A stretch of 64,000 nucleotides of DNA from positions 2,211,943 through 2,275,942 of the forward strand of contig CM022672.1 of the NCBI GenBank assembly GCA_012295275.1, in the 5' to 3' direction. The notes below the pieces were generated by a model. The model searched no databases, was not told the DNA's origin, and worked only from the letters and a program-made list of their open reading frames with translations. A program made the translations under genes and the position numbers. Every line of letters starts with the position of its first letter. The first letter of the stretch is position 1. Shown one piece after another: positions 26,274 through 40,084 of the stretch. The stretch is from Chrysomallon squamiferum (lineage: Eukaryota; Mollusca; Gastropoda; Neomphalida; Peltospiridae).

Positions 26274-29200
26274 CTGAAAACAAAGAAGAAAAACAGTTAT
26301 ACACTGAAAAGTTATGGCACATTATATTTCACTTCTGAAATAAATTAGAAAGAAAAATGAAGAATTACAACCTATCAGTTATTGTTTATCAAATTTTATA
26401 CTGGAATAATTAGCCTAAATATAGTTTCTACACTGATAAGTGACTGTTTTTATTCTTTTTAACCTTTCCTAATAACATAGTGGTTACAACACAGTGGAAT
26501 TGTCAACTTGCACATTCTATTACATAAGAGATTACATATTAAGACTTGTAGTAGTTGTTGTTGTAAATCAGTAGTTGTGTAGCATTAGTTGGAATGGAAA
26601 ATAGCTCAACTGAAACACCATGGAGTATTTATTCTGGGACACAACATGCAAAAAGCCTGAGCCTTAAACAATGATTTTAACAGCAAACTGTTACAATTCA
26701 ATTTTACTCACATATCCGAGGAAAAGAACTGCTGTCCATAATTTAAGAAGATTCCAGATGATTTCTCTTGTCTCTATGTTTTTGTAATCTGAAAATATAA
26801 ATCAGGCCAAATTGTAAGTAGATTCCAAAATAAGAATGAAATGATCTTGATACTGTAAGTAAAAAAAAAACAGAAAAGAAAAAGAAAATATCCTGTTGAA
26901 GGCTGTTAATTTTATTACACTCATTATCTTGGACTGAGTGTAAAATATTCACTGATGATTCACATTGTGAATTCGTATTTTTTTAGAACAATATTCTATA
27001 ACACTTTATATCAAAAATTAGCAGAATATAGTATGCTTTTTTTATAGGTGCTTCTTGCCAATATGAAAAAAAAGCACAAACTTTTGGATTAGCAGCAAGT
27101 GATATGATGTTTGCAAAACATATTATTTATAATCTATCAAACATGGAGCTCAGGCTGGAATGGTTAAAAAGCAAAAAATAACATCTTGCTGCTTACCAGA
27201 CATAACAATTGCATTTCCTGGCACCTCTCCCAAGTGACACTGGCTGAATTTGTCAATGTTCACACGACTCCCGTCCTTACACAGAAGTTCATAGTCGTCT
27301 GAGCGACGATTTCGTGCCCAGCTGGCGTGGTTCCGTCCATCAGTGTTGTCTCGAACCGTCAGGTGGCGAATGAATGCGACATCACCTCCACCTGAAAATT
27401 ATTTACAGTAAAATAAAATAGTGGCTTTCAGGTAACACACACATGTAAATATATGTAAAAAACAACAACAAGTTATTGAATTTATTTATAACTTAAATTA
27501 ACACACACATGGACTTTTTTTTTCTAATAGACCCTCTGTAGGTGTGGATGTTTCCCAGTGAGGTGATCTCTAGTCAGAAATGTATACATTTTTTTTACAT
27601 GTAAATAATTTTTCTTTTGCATAAGTACACAGATCACTAGATATATTGTATGGGCACTATAAATGTATCATATAACAATGTGTGACATAAATCTGTTACA
27701 AAGAAAGATTACAATTTTGTTTAGGAACATTTCTGAGAAAGAAAAAATCCTTAATAAATCTTAATATTGAAATCTAATTAAAAGGCATTTATAAAATTTT
27801 GACAACATTAATGTGTTGTCCATTCTTGTAGGGACTGTTGGATAGGTTTTGACATGTACCACTGGTTACACATGATTTTACATATATACAAAAATCAAAC
27901 AAGATGAAAAAGGTAACTGATGTCCTGTAGAACAACTGACTGCCAAGACTTACGTTCCACAAGGCATCTGAAGGCACCAGCTGCTCCGTAGTACTGCTCT
28001 TCAGCATTCCTCATACATTTGCGATAACCATTGGCTCCACAACCCTCACACAGACTTATTGGTTTCTGGTCTGGGTTATATTCTTTGTCCAGTGATCCAG
28101 GGATACAACTTCTTATGAAAAGTTGACCTTAATTTTTTTTAGAAAATCACTTATAATAATATTACACTGATTCATATAATTAAAAAAAAAAAAAAAAAAA
28201 AAAAAAATAAACAACACCATTAAACTAATGAATTCTTATGTATTTAAATTCCTAATTCTGATAGTATTAATCTATTCATTCTCCAAATTCTGATATTATT
28301 AAACTACTCATTCTGTTACTGTTAAATCGTTCAGTGTTTGTAATAAAAATAATTGTTAGCATTTGTTAAATTAAAATTAAAAATGGAGCAAATCTAAATT
28401 TGATTTTCAAATGAAAATTTCATACATACATACATATATATATATACACACACACACACATAAAATGTTCATATACAATCTTGAAATTATAATGAAAAGA
28501 AAAATTTTATTTGAATAAATACAAGTTTGATTCAGTTGCTTTGACTTGAATGAGAAATTGCCCAAGGTTCAGAAACCACTGGTTATATATTCTCAGTTTT
28601 AACATGTATAATGAAAATATCATTATAGATGAATTATTCCTTATTTGTGAACCCCAACCCAACTAATCTATTCCCAACAAGACAAAATTAATATGGTAAA
28701 TACAGATGCAGCCTGTTATACAATGTTTCAGAAACTTAAAAAATAAATTAGGAATTAATTATCTTAGAATTTATATTTTTACACAACTCTAGTAATCAAA
28801 GGATAACCATGTAATTACCATGTTTCAGAAAAATAGAATTCTTACCTAGGTTTTCAAACATACTGCAGTCATTGGGCATAAACTGTTCTGTCTCTATGTA
28901 GATGTTCAGAGGCACAATCCACCCATCTCCTCTTCCAATACCTGGCTGACAGGATCTCTTTCCTGAAGCAGACATGATGTTTTGTTATCTATCTGTCTGT
29001 CTATATTTATAACTATACCTAAATCTATTTATCTCTGTCTGCCTCTTGTCTTAAATGAATTTTTGTGCATCAGTATGTAGGACCATGAAAATGACAGTAG
29101 ACTGAATGTCTAAAACATTTTCTCAACTTGATAATAACTGATAAAACTGGAGTAGTAATAGTAACTGTAGCAGTAGTAGTTAACAAGTTAAATTTGTAGA

Positions 29201-30740
29201 AGCTAAACCTGAACAGGTTAAAATGTTTTTAAAGAGTTTAGTTTAAATCAGTTCTTGATAACAAACACAATCATATACAGCACAAATAATTATTAATCAG
29301 AATAGTGTTAGATTTGCAAAAACTGATTACGAATAACTACAATTTTAACTGTAATAAATTATTATTAATCAGTTCCCAAAAGAAACAAATTTACTATCTG
29401 AAAATTATATGACAGCGACTAATACATTCATAAATGTTTTATGTGGGAAAAATATTAGCAGTAAATCTTCAAATGTACCAAATTTATAATTTCTAAACTG
29501 AATTATATACCTATGCTTAGAATTCCCAAAACAGACCTTAATTAATGCCAAACTAGTAATATTGATTAATAAAAAGCATAATTAGCTGCACTGAATAAGT
29601 CCAGTATAGGAACTCAAATCACTTGGGAAAAAAAATGGATGTTCATTTTTATTTAGTTTTAATTTATAAAAGATTAAAATAATGTTTATTCAGAATATGG
29701 CCAGTTAATTAGCTAACTATCTTTATCCAGTATTTGTGATAATAATGGAACATTTTTGTATCTGTGGTTTGAATATAGCTCTGTTTCAGGAAAGTCATTT
29801 AAACCTTTGTTGAAAAGGCCATTGATACTGTAGATGTTTAAATATGTATGTAGTATGATTGTCATATATTCTTAAAGTAACTAAATGTTTTTAAAAAGGT
29901 CTCTAACCTTTCATGTTGAAGAGAGTCAATATTTTGTCAGTTTTCCTAGCTGCAGCAACCACTTTGAACTTCATTGACATATCCCCATAGTCTTCAGCTG
30001 CTACTGGAATCAAGTTGTATTTTCTGAAATACAAAATATTGGTGACAATAAGAGCAACTTTTATTTCAAACTGGTATCCACTGTATGCTATTAATAAAGT
30101 ATAAGCAGTGGAAATTATATTAAATTAAAACAGAGGCATGTACAAATGCATTTTGGTTATGTAGGTTTACTATAATCAGGGCTGGACAAGGTTACTCTTT
30201 TAACAGTGGTCAGATAGGGACTAGTTTTTTTTACAACTTTAGGCTTCAACAAATCTAAATCTGGGATATTTCAATAAAAATAAATGATGACTTCAATAAA
30301 AAAAAAAAAAAAAAAAAAACCACAAACGAAAACAGAATAAATTTAAATAAATATAAAAAATATAACAAACTAAATTAATAACTCTTTAACTGAAGGAAAC
30401 AACAAGAACAATAATCAAAAGCTAAAAAAGAAAAAGAAAAAGATCATCTTAAAGGCTTGCCTTCCAGCCAAATAGACATCGCCAGCATCAAGATTCATTA
30501 TATCAGCATATCCATTTCTGATCATCTCCATGCACGTTGTTGTGTCTTTTCCCAGCAAGCAGTCCAGTTCAGGACGCAGGTCTTTGGCCTTGAAAGCCAT
30601 GATCATAGTCTCACACTTCTCCTTCTCGGGCTGCGAGATCACACACCAGCGAACCACCTTTATTGGGCAGAAGTTCATCTTGCTCAAAATAGTAACAAAA
30701 TCTGGACCTGCAAACAATAATAATAGTAATAATAGTAATA

Positions 30741-30801
<61 letters not shown>

Positions 30802-31158
30802 TAATAATAATAATAATAATAGTAATAATAGTAATAATAATAGTAGTAATAATAATAGTAATAACAGTAATAATAATAGTAATAACAGTGATAATAATAG
30901 TAACAGTAGCAGTAATAATAATAGTAGCAATAATAGCAATAACAGCAATAAAAGCAATAATAATATTAATGATGATGAAGATAATAAACTTTCATTAACA
31001 AATACACATACATAAAGAGAGGACCAAGTTAAAAGTTTGATTTTGGAGAGATATATTGTCAATGAAAAAACAACCATGGGAATGTTAAATTTAGAACTTT
31101 CATTGACAACAAGTTAAATCAAAACTCAGGTTTATTGTCTAGATATGTAAATCATGGA

Positions 31159-31189
<31 letters not shown>

Positions 31190-34100
31190 AAATAATTATA
31201 ATAATAATAATAATAAAACATCTGAATTGAAACCATGACAACCTACTGAACATTCTTTCTATCATACTTGTACTGTTCTTAAGTACTTAATCACTACCTG
31301 TTCTAACACACGTCCCTAAGAACATTAACAAGCATGAAAAAGAGGAACAAGCCAAAAGCCAAAACACCTTTTCAACTTACCAACCCAGGTGTAGTAGGTG
31401 TGTGCTTTTACGTCAATCAGCTCCTTGGTTGAATCAGAAAACATCAAGTTCTTTCTGTTGTAGATGGTGCCCAGGTGGTCCCGGACGTTCTCCGAGCTGA
31501 ACATGTCAAAGCGGCTGTTGTATTTTCCACCTGGTTTGAACCAGTCGGACGCATTCAGAAGAAATCGTTTGTAGCCCTCAATGATTGGCTGTTCGCGGAC
31601 ACCTGATGTCATGACGATATCAGACGGGACCACGCCCCAGTTACATTTTGCATATTCTGAGACTGGTTGCTGGGTTCCATCAGGACAGAGCAGGGTGAAC
31701 ATCTGCAGAGAATGATACTTAATGAAATCTGTTTTTAATTATTTATATAATTTATAAAGGAAACTGACACACACACACACACACATAAAGTATGTTTACA
31801 CATACAAACAGATACACACATTTTATATATAGTTTTTTTTTTACATTATAAATTCGATCACTATATATATTTCTGTTTTTTAATTATAAATTTAAAATAC
31901 ATGTATTCTTGAAGATAAATACAAAAATTATCCCCTATTTCTTTCTATTCCTGTCTGCTGCAGGTAGGCACATTATATAGGTATGATGTAAGTATGTGTG
32001 TATGCATGTGGTTAGGTATTCCTGTCTGTCTATGCATTTGAGTTTAATCACACAAACTACTTCACACATACGTCTTCAGACAGATTTGGATCATTCTGCG
32101 TCATCATCGTGACTGTGTCGTGTCTGAGGAAGGTCAGGTCACCATTGTGACTGGCCAGACAGCGGAAAGCACCATCGAAGCCAGCAGATGGGTCACTGGT
32201 CGAACACCTCTCTTCACCTGACCCAGAACACAGCTGACACACAGAGGTGGGGTTGTTACCTGTAACGACGAAAAAAAAGCATCAAGGTAATTTACTTTTG
32301 ATTTTTAACTTATGAGGTAGGATTACTGTTGAAATTGTGAAAAAAGAAATGTATTAACACATGCATTATGATGATATGTGCACAAACACACACAGAGACA
32401 AATAGAAACACACACAGAGACAAATAGAAACACACATCTTCAAAGAGGCAAAGTGTTTGTTTTTACACTGTATCTGTTAAGATGAAAAGATATCAAAGTA
32501 ATTTACTTGTTGGAATTATAAAAAAAAAAATGATTTTAATATATCCTTATGTTCACTGACACATCAACTTCTCCACAAAGGCACAGTTAAAACATAAATT
32601 TACCAAAAGGATTATAGAAGGAGGTCAATGCACCAGGCAGACACATTGAATTGAAGAAATTGGTGACTGATTTGACAATGGCGTTGCATTCTGTAACAAT
32701 GATGATCTTTCTGTCCAGCAGGTCTGATATAGGATACAACCAGCCAGCACTGGTACCAATACCTACAGAAAGAAAGGGGAAACAAATCAATTAGCTATTT
32801 GATGGTTGAATTTATATAAATATATTCTAAAATTCTTATAATCAAACTTTTTACTGGCTAACTGATGGTCATATTTAAATAAAGAAGAAGAATTAACAAA
32901 ATGATTGGCTAATTGATCATACTAATTAAAAAATTTGATTGTTTACTGATGGTCACATTTCAATACCCAAGAAATTTTTTATAAACTGATGGATTCCACA
33001 GTGAGAAGAGTACATATCATATCCACTGTTATTCAAATTGTAGAGCAAAACTCCCAATATAATGATTATGTCAGACAGAATTATATCCCTGCATGATGCC
33101 ATTTATTTCACGCATGGAAAAATATAGAAAAAATACAATTTACTGTATATATTTATACCTGGGAAACATATTTTTTTCTGCATCAGTGTTTCCAGATTAA
33201 GTGGATTGTCTTTTCTGAAGACAGCAACAGCAAAATATGTAGGCCTGTCTAATGGAACTGAAATAACAGAAATATAATTTTACAGTAGAAATAATTTTAA
33301 CATAAAGAAACAGCACTTTTATTAACTATTACAAATTCACTATTTTGAGAATCACAAAAGAACAAAAAAATTGTTTGCCATTAACTAATAAACTTTTATT
33401 TTACTGTCACATTTATTTTATAAAGATATATTTAATATAATATTCTATATACCATGAATTACAAAAAGTTATTTATTCAGACTCATTTGCTATTGACACT
33501 GTAAAACAATGCAGTTTGTTAAATAAGACTAAAACAATGATGTAAAATTAATTTGTAACTGATACATTAAAATGTTATACTTGATGTTCTACATTCTGAT
33601 GCTATTTTGAGTGTAATTAAAGACAAAAGTAATGATATATGCACATAAGTGTCTTGACAATTTCACTGTTCTTTAATGCCATTTAAAATATAAAAAAATA
33701 TAAAAATTAACAAAAAACAAAAATAAAAATAACCCAGATCCTACTTTCCTTCAAGCAAAGACATCTGTAATAAAAACAATTACATCTATTGCTTTAACCT
33801 TGCAGCACGACACCTCTGAAAATTAAGTAATCACAAACAGTCAAACTGATATTACCAGTGTCATAGTTTTCAGCAAGGAGAGGCATCATATTATGGTAGC
33901 GTCCTGCAAAATATCCCTGTCCTGAGTCAAGGGTCATCAGATCAGCGTGGTTTTGTGCAATCTTCTCCATACACTGGAAGCTGTACAAGATAATTTAAAA
34001 AAGTTGTACACTCAGTGGTAGATCTACATTTTTGGGGCCCTGAACTTTAAACAGTTAGGGGTCTCTATATATTTTTTTTCATCTTGATAACTACTCTTAT

Positions 34101-35176
34101 CTTCAATCGGAGCGCTCCATTACAGGTTTTAAAATGTTTATTAAATTTTTTAAGATAAATTAACTAAAGTTGCTTCTGGTGTCTGTCTGGGATTACGGGC
34201 CCTGAAGGTTAAACTTCATTAATTTCTAAATAGATTTGTCCCTGGATAAACTCTAGCATATCTGGTGTTCAAGAGGTCATTTTCAATGATTTTATATTCA
34301 TTATGAGCCAAATATAAATTGACATAATGACAGAGGATGCAAACTGAACTTAAAACTTTTACTTCAGCCTTTCAGTTTTATTGGCGGAACAAAAATATTC
34401 CACATACTAATTAAATGTTCTTGGTGGAAAAAAGAAATATAAACTTTAAACCATTACAGTGTATTCATCTTTCCAATAATTCTATCTTTGGACTGCACAT
34501 ACTAGTATTTATTTATATTACTTTAATAGTTTTTTGAAAACAATTATTCAACAAGGACGAATATATATATATATATATATATCTGTCCTTGCTGAATAAT
34601 AGCTTAAAAAAATAAAATATAAATAAGCATATGTCCTAACAAAGTCTTTCCTAAAATCTCAATTTTTTTTCAAATGATTGAGTCATTTAAATCTAAGACA
34701 TATACATATATATGAAATGAAATTATCTGAACATAAACTAAAAACAAAACAAGAAAACTTACACATCCACAGTACGAACACACTGAAAATTTTTAGGGAT
34801 GTTTTTCTTTTCATCTTCAGGTATGTTCCTGTCATAAAGTATGTCATTCAAGACTTTTTTAAATGTCTGACACTTCACCTCTTCAGCATCACTGACAACA
34901 CACCATCTTGTCGCTGTGGAAAACAATGTTACAGTGATGTACAGTTGCACCAAAAGAATAGTAACCCAACATACACAACAGAATTAAAGTAAGGAAACTA
35001 ATAAAAAATAACCTGTTAAATATTAGTATATTTATTATGTGTTAATTATAAACAATAAATAAATATTTCCTTGATCTTATTAAGTGACAATAAAAGATCT
35101 TTTGAAAATGAACTTTCACAAAAACAGGATATCAGAAACTTTGACATAGCAATTATAGAACATCTGTTAGAATGAA

Positions 35177-35216
<40 letters not shown>

Positions 35217-37059
35217 CACTAAACTAATAATTAAAATGTGACATGTACAAACTTTAGAAAATACAAACCCAAAAGATTATATTAGTACAGTAATGAAATT
35301 TTGGTAAAATAAAATAATGCATGAAAATTTATCCTTTGTGTCCACCAGTCATGTTATCCAATGAATAACTATCATTGTACATTATTTTTCAATGAAACAA
35401 AAAATTAATATTAAACCTTGGTTTAAACAAATATTTTTAACATCATCCGAAATGGTTATGTCAAGAGTGCTGTAACAAAATGAATCAACTGCTAACTGAT
35501 GCATCTGTTTAAAACATTCAAACATTTACCAATGAAATAAAAATAAAAACAAAAATAATGAATAAAATGATTTTTAAATGAAATGAAATAATCCTATGAC
35601 ACCATTTTCAAAACATGAAAAACATTTGTTAATGTATTTACCTTTAAAACAAGAATATTTGAAAATAAATCGTTTCAGACATGTTTTAATTCAAAAGAGT
35701 ACTATGCAGTTCTAGTACCAAAATAATAATTATTAATCAAAATTTCATACAAAATTAATAAATAGCCATATAAAAAAAAAAAAAAAAAGAAATTAAAAAA
35801 GAAAGAGCAAACAAATTGTAATTATTAGCTGGTTTACTAATTTACTTAAAACATGGTGTTTTTTTTTAAAGAGTTACATTATTTGCCTTTCATTTAATTT
35901 TTAAAATAAAAACATTAACACACATATAAATAATCCCTTCTGATTCTTTCTTTACCTAAACTGGTCTGAAATGATAAAACAAAGAAAACATGCCCAATAA
36001 CTACTGTGACAAAATATTTCTGCATGCTTGAAAAGACGTCCAGTGAATGTATGCACTGTTAATAATAATGTAAATCAGTCACAGATTTTGGTTTGTATTT
36101 TACTTTCTAAAAACATATTTGTATAAAAGAAATAGACAATGTATAATTTGTCTTAACTACATAGTTTAAAGCACTGTAACTCATCAGTTTAAAACATAGA
36201 GTGGGATGGATGTATCTCTAATCAAGATGCAATGGTTATTGGATTGGTCCCTCATGGTAGACTCATTACCTTTTTTCTCATTCCAGCCACTGGAGTGAGT
36301 CAGGCTGTGATATATTCTATCCTTTCTGTTGTTGATGGTTCATATAAAAAATGTTTTTGCTGATTATCAGAATGAATAGTCAACTGGGTTTCCTTTCTTG
36401 ATATCGGAATAGTCTAACATATGATATACCCAAAACCATATTACCATAAATAAAATGTATTTTGTGAGCCATTAAATAAATCATTTTGTTCCTTCATACC
36501 TCGAAAATTATCACAAATCACTTTCATGACCTTGTTAATTTTTAACACCAAAATCTGTGACTATGTATGTTTATCATTGCCTCAGTCAAAATAAAACAAA
36601 AAATTCCCAAACCAAACAGATCATGCAAACCTTGGGTGAAAAATAAACAAAAGTGTGTGAATTTTTTAATGTTAAAACATAAACATTTGAACAGATTACA
36701 CATAAATATTACCTCGGATATTCTCTATCATATTGTCATCAGCTATATACAAGTGAGAAAATAAAGCAATAGAAACTATTAATGACAACTGTATGATGTT
36801 GACGTTGCATGCACATGTAATTGTATTACGTTTTATATCTGTATAAACAGAATTCATCTACAAATGACCATAGCCACGTTTTAGTACACTGAGTATAATA
36901 TACTAATGTAATAATAATGATAAATATATTATTAGTAGTAAAGCTTTTAAATGTTAATAAACTACGAAATACATTTGTAAGTAACTACATTAGACTGCAA
37001 AAATGTAAAAGTTTTGTATTTACCAAAACATATACATTTAGAGAAAAACAGTGTTGGTG

Positions 37060-37109
<50 letters not shown>

Positions 37110-37855
37110 TGACTTAAGCTAGTTTTAAACAGTATTTTTTTAGACTTGGTGGGAATGATGAAGACTTTAATTAAAAACTTGTAGTTATAATTAATATATA
37201 TTTCATGAAATGACATTTCTGTATAACAAATTAGTATGTAAAGCAAATCATAAAATTAATGTGTAGTCATTGTTTGGTGATTCACAGCTAAATCCTAAAT
37301 AAATCTACAAATGTTGCCAGTTTGTTTCTCAGTATAAACAAGAAAACAGGTTAATTTGTTTATCATACTTTAAGTTTATGTATCAAGTTCATTAGATCAT
37401 AATATGATGATTGCTATCAATGGGAGATTCAGATATCACGAACATGATTTTGTTTATGGTTATATAAAAAACAGTATTGATGACAATTGACAGTTTCAGG
37501 AAATAATGGTGCAACAAAATGCGAATTGATTATCATTAAAGGATTAGTGAGAAGGATAGCTAAATAGTTAAAACTTTAATTTATAATGTAAAATTCAAGA
37601 ATCAAGAAGTGTCAGTACTGTAGAATTTCCAATCCGTTGAATCTTTTAGTATTTATTATGATTTTTTCATTTTATAACGACAGAGATACTCAGATACTGA
37701 GATAGGTCTTCATATGGTACAAGCAATAAACTGAATCATTGTAAAAAAAAAATTATTTGTACACAAATCTCGTGTCTTTTAGCATAGTTACCTCTTTCAG
37801 CTGAAATCGTTATTACAAGGGTACAAAATATTAATGCTCGTTTTATCCAAACCAT
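26024..37855 (-). CDS. Transferrin / melanotransferrin-like protein, two-lobed, GPI-type tail (14 exons)
   Basis: Minus-strand exons: 37855-37792, 34913-34763, 33980-33856, 33257-33159, 32762-32604, 32259-32072, 31702-31381, 30707-30461, 30023-29908, 28962-28846, 28127-27954, 27391-27197, 26788-26712 and 26273-26024. Exon 1 encodes a signal peptide. Each lobe opens with RWCV and has the transferrin order: ADLMTLDSG / ADIMNLDAG, the CxPGxGxxxGW anion loop, GAFRCL and a VPxxxVM segment. The protein ends with a small Ser/Ala-rich site and a hydrophobic tail typical of GPI anchoring, as in melanotransferrin. Total is about 760 aa if the exon 13 frame break is ignored. Canonical iron ligands are mostly replaced: lobe 1 keeps D90 and Y121, but F227 and D290 replace Tyr and His, and T150 replaces the anion Arg. 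Lobe 2 keeps D443 and R501, but F471, A578 and N647 replace Tyr, Tyr and His. Iron transport by the classical mechanism is therefore doubtful. Confidence 0.9.
26712..26788 (-). pseudogene. Transferrin exon 13 with an apparent one-base frameshift
   Basis: The exon is bounded by TTTTCAG and GTGAGT and is 77 nt long. Entering in phase 1 gives DYKNIETREIIWNLLKL, which matches the family helix. The sequence then reads TGGACAGCAG. The family-like continuation GQQFFSSD appears only one frame over, as if one extra base sits near 26,738. With 77 nt the exon exits in phase 0, and exon 14 (starting TGATGG) would open with a stop. With one base fewer the exit is phase 2 and exon 14 reads DGDFHMFDSG. This is either an assembly or sequencing error or a real mutation removing the C-terminal tail. 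Only this exon shows a break. Confidence 0.65.
30461..30707 (-). CDS. Transferrin exon 8, start of the C-lobe, with GC donor
   Basis: This exon encodes the hinge and the beginning of the second lobe (VVRWCVISQPEKEKC ... ADIMNLDAGDVYLAG). The exon ends GGAAG followed by GCAAGC, so intron 8 starts with GC instead of GT. Phase 2 joins AG to A of exon 9, giving Arg then KYNLIPVAAEDYG, which is the expected family order. AAG-GCAAG is the usual context of functional GC-AG introns. Confidence 0.8.
30716..30975. repeat. Imperfect AAT/AGT/AAC trinucleotide repeat in transferrin intron 7
   Basis: About 260 bp of AAT-type triplets with AGT, AAC and GAT variants, immediately intronic to the exon 8 acceptor (TTTGCAG). 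Poly-Asn and poly-Leu frames on the two strands come from this tract. Confidence 0.95.
31157..31215. repeat. GAT then AAT trinucleotide repeat
   Basis: About ten GAT units followed by AAT units, in intron 7 of the transferrin gene. Confidence 0.9.
34543..34600. repeat. Palindromic hairpin with TA-repeat loop in transferrin intron 2
   Basis: The 16-bp arms ATTATTCAACAAGGAC (34543-34558) and GTCCTTGCTGAATAAT (34585-34600) are complementary with one mismatch. They flank a TA run. It may be a minimal inverted-repeat element whose centre expanded as TA. Confidence 0.75.
35174..35214. repeat. ATT trinucleotide repeat
   Basis: About 13 ATT units in the large first intron of the transferrin gene (37791-34914). 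Confidence 0.9.
37061..37103. repeat. TA dinucleotide repeat
   Basis: About 20 TA units in intron 1 of the transferrin gene. Confidence 0.9.
37792..37855 (-). CDS. Transferrin exon 1 (signal peptide)
   Basis: The start MVWIKRALIFCTLVITISAE is a short basic N-terminus and a hydrophobic core with a small residue before the likely cleavage site. Donor GTAACT leaves phase 1 and joins exon 2, where TRWCVVSDAEEVKC starts lobe 1. Confidence 0.8.
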
Positions 37856-39165
37856 CTCTGCTGTTTTTCAAAGTTTTACTCAAAATACCTGTCGTTCACT
37901 TCCGCCATTTACACACCTGAGCGTTTTTAGCGCATTAACAAATAGTTCCATTCAAAACACTGTAGTTGTAATTTTATACAAGCTGATAGAAACGTTTGAG
38001 ATAATTTCAGGTTATTTATTTTTGTATACTGTATAGAGAAAGTATTTTATTTATGTTTATAATATTGGAATTGCATTTGAGTATTTGAAACTTGTTTGAA
38101 CTACACCTGTTGGCGGATTGATACAAAGCGACTGTTACCTGTACATGTCACCGGTGTACAGGTAAAACTATTACTGTAATGATATATTTCTTAGCGTCTT
38201 TTAAAAAGTAAATACACATCTCTAAGTTGTCTTGAATTTCCTAAAGATAGTCGGAAAGCTAACATTTAAACAGTTTTAAATTAATGTATTAAAATAATGT
38301 TTACAACAAATACATATTAAGTTCCTTTTCTTTTTTTTCTCTCTTCTTTGTTTCAATTTATTTATTTTTATTTAAAATTTAAAATTTAAAATTTAAAATT
38401 TATTTATTAAGTTATTTATTTATTTATTTAATACTGCGTTTATGGTGTTTATTTTTTACGTCGCATATATTATTTTTTTGTGTCAATGATAAGCAAAATG
38501 CCATTTATGACAAAATAATCAAGATCTAATAGGCTTGACAGTGTTTTTTAATATTCAAGATATATAGGGGAAAAAACAATAACAACAACAACAAAAAAAA
38601 AAAAAAAAAAAAAACAATGAGAGGGGAACAATTTAATACTAATATATCACAGGTCGCAAAACGAACACAGCATTATCGAGACTGAGTAATACTAAAATAC
38701 CTTTACGGTGACCTCATTTTAGACATCTATCAACAACGCTAGTCATGCAGCGATTGATAATAAAACACTGAAGAACTTTCAGAACTTCATAATGTTATGT
38801 GTTTTAACTTATGTATCGATCTTTAATAATTACGGAACAGTGGGAAAAGAATTATTAGTCGACATGTATAATTGGTTTTAAGGTTAATGTTATTGACGAT
38901 TGCTATAGGACCTTAATTACTGCTTCTCAATGACAGAGTTATCGACCCAACGTGAAGAATTATAACGTCCACATTCGTTTATACTTTCGTTAGGCAGTTC
39001 GCTATTAGAGCCTGTCTACTGGAAACTGTTAGTAAAAAAATCATCGATTGTAAAATCTTGTGTGTTTATTTTATGTTTGTCGTACATAATAGGGCGACTT
39101 GGACTGCAGATAAATAAATAAACAAATGACAACAAAAATAACAACAACAATACTACTACTACTAA

Positions 39166-39203
<38 letters not shown>

Positions 39204-40080
39204 ATAATAATAATAATAATAAAAAGAAAGAAAAAAGGGAAAGGAGGTATGGATAAAGTATTGTGTTTTCATGTGCTTTATTTGTCAGTCCACTTATAAT
39301 ACACACTGGTTACGCTATAATTTTTACAACTGACAGGTAGAACGATCGAATCTCGATACCGGTTTCAATATAGATCTTTTATTTATATTTTTTTAAATTA
39401 TAAAACTATTACACGGACCTTTCTCTGTAGTTCTTTTGCATACAGGTCCAAACATTATAGGATTTTTAATCATTTCGTCCATACTTCTGAAAGGTTTACG
39501 TAAGATGGATGTATATGAATATAAGAGGATATAATCACTTTTCAGATAATCAGCATAATAGAATATGCCGTTGGGTGACCTGTCTGAAAATATAGGACTT
39601 TCAGCACTTCATATAAAATTATTAATTGTGACAATCAAAATAAAAATTCTCTTCAAGTCGAAGGATTTATCCTTTAAGGCCAAAGATCTACTTCTGAGGT
39701 ATATATTAGAACATTCAGTTCACCTTTTGACTGTGTATATATGTGGATAATAACAACAAAATAAATAAAGCAAATAAATAAAACAAGATAAATAAAATAA
39801 ATATTAAAACATAATTTAAGAAATAATAATAAAATAAAATGAAAACTATAAGCATTTTCATTTCTGATATGAATTTATTACTTATTTCAAACCGTAACTG
39901 AATAAACAAAACTAACTGACAATACGAAGTAATTACATTTTTATTTCAGTGATAAAAATCATCCTTTTTCTTATAAGAACTGATCTGTTCGTATTGAAGT
40001 GATGCTCCTTATTAAAAAGTCAAGTGAAATTAACATTGGTCAAAATAATAATCACAAAATCTTCGACTGGAATTTGCAGT
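37856..40080. other. Intergenic region between transferrin and ferritin
   Basis: This should hold the transferrin promoter just above 37,856. There is a TTTAAAAT-type repeat near 38,365-38,435, a poly-A run near 38,597 and an ACT/AAT repeat near 39,150. No coding region is supported. Confidence 0.6.
39148..39222. repeat. ACT then AAT trinucleotide repeat
   Basis: Compound triplet microsatellite. The minus-strand poly-Val frame over it is an artefact. Confidence 0.9.
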
Positions 40081-40084
40081 TATT

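Noticed and set aside
30415-31077. Long poly-Leu / poly-Asn frames
   Set aside because: They translate the AAT/AGT triplet tract in transferrin intron 7; only the exon 8 portion is coding.
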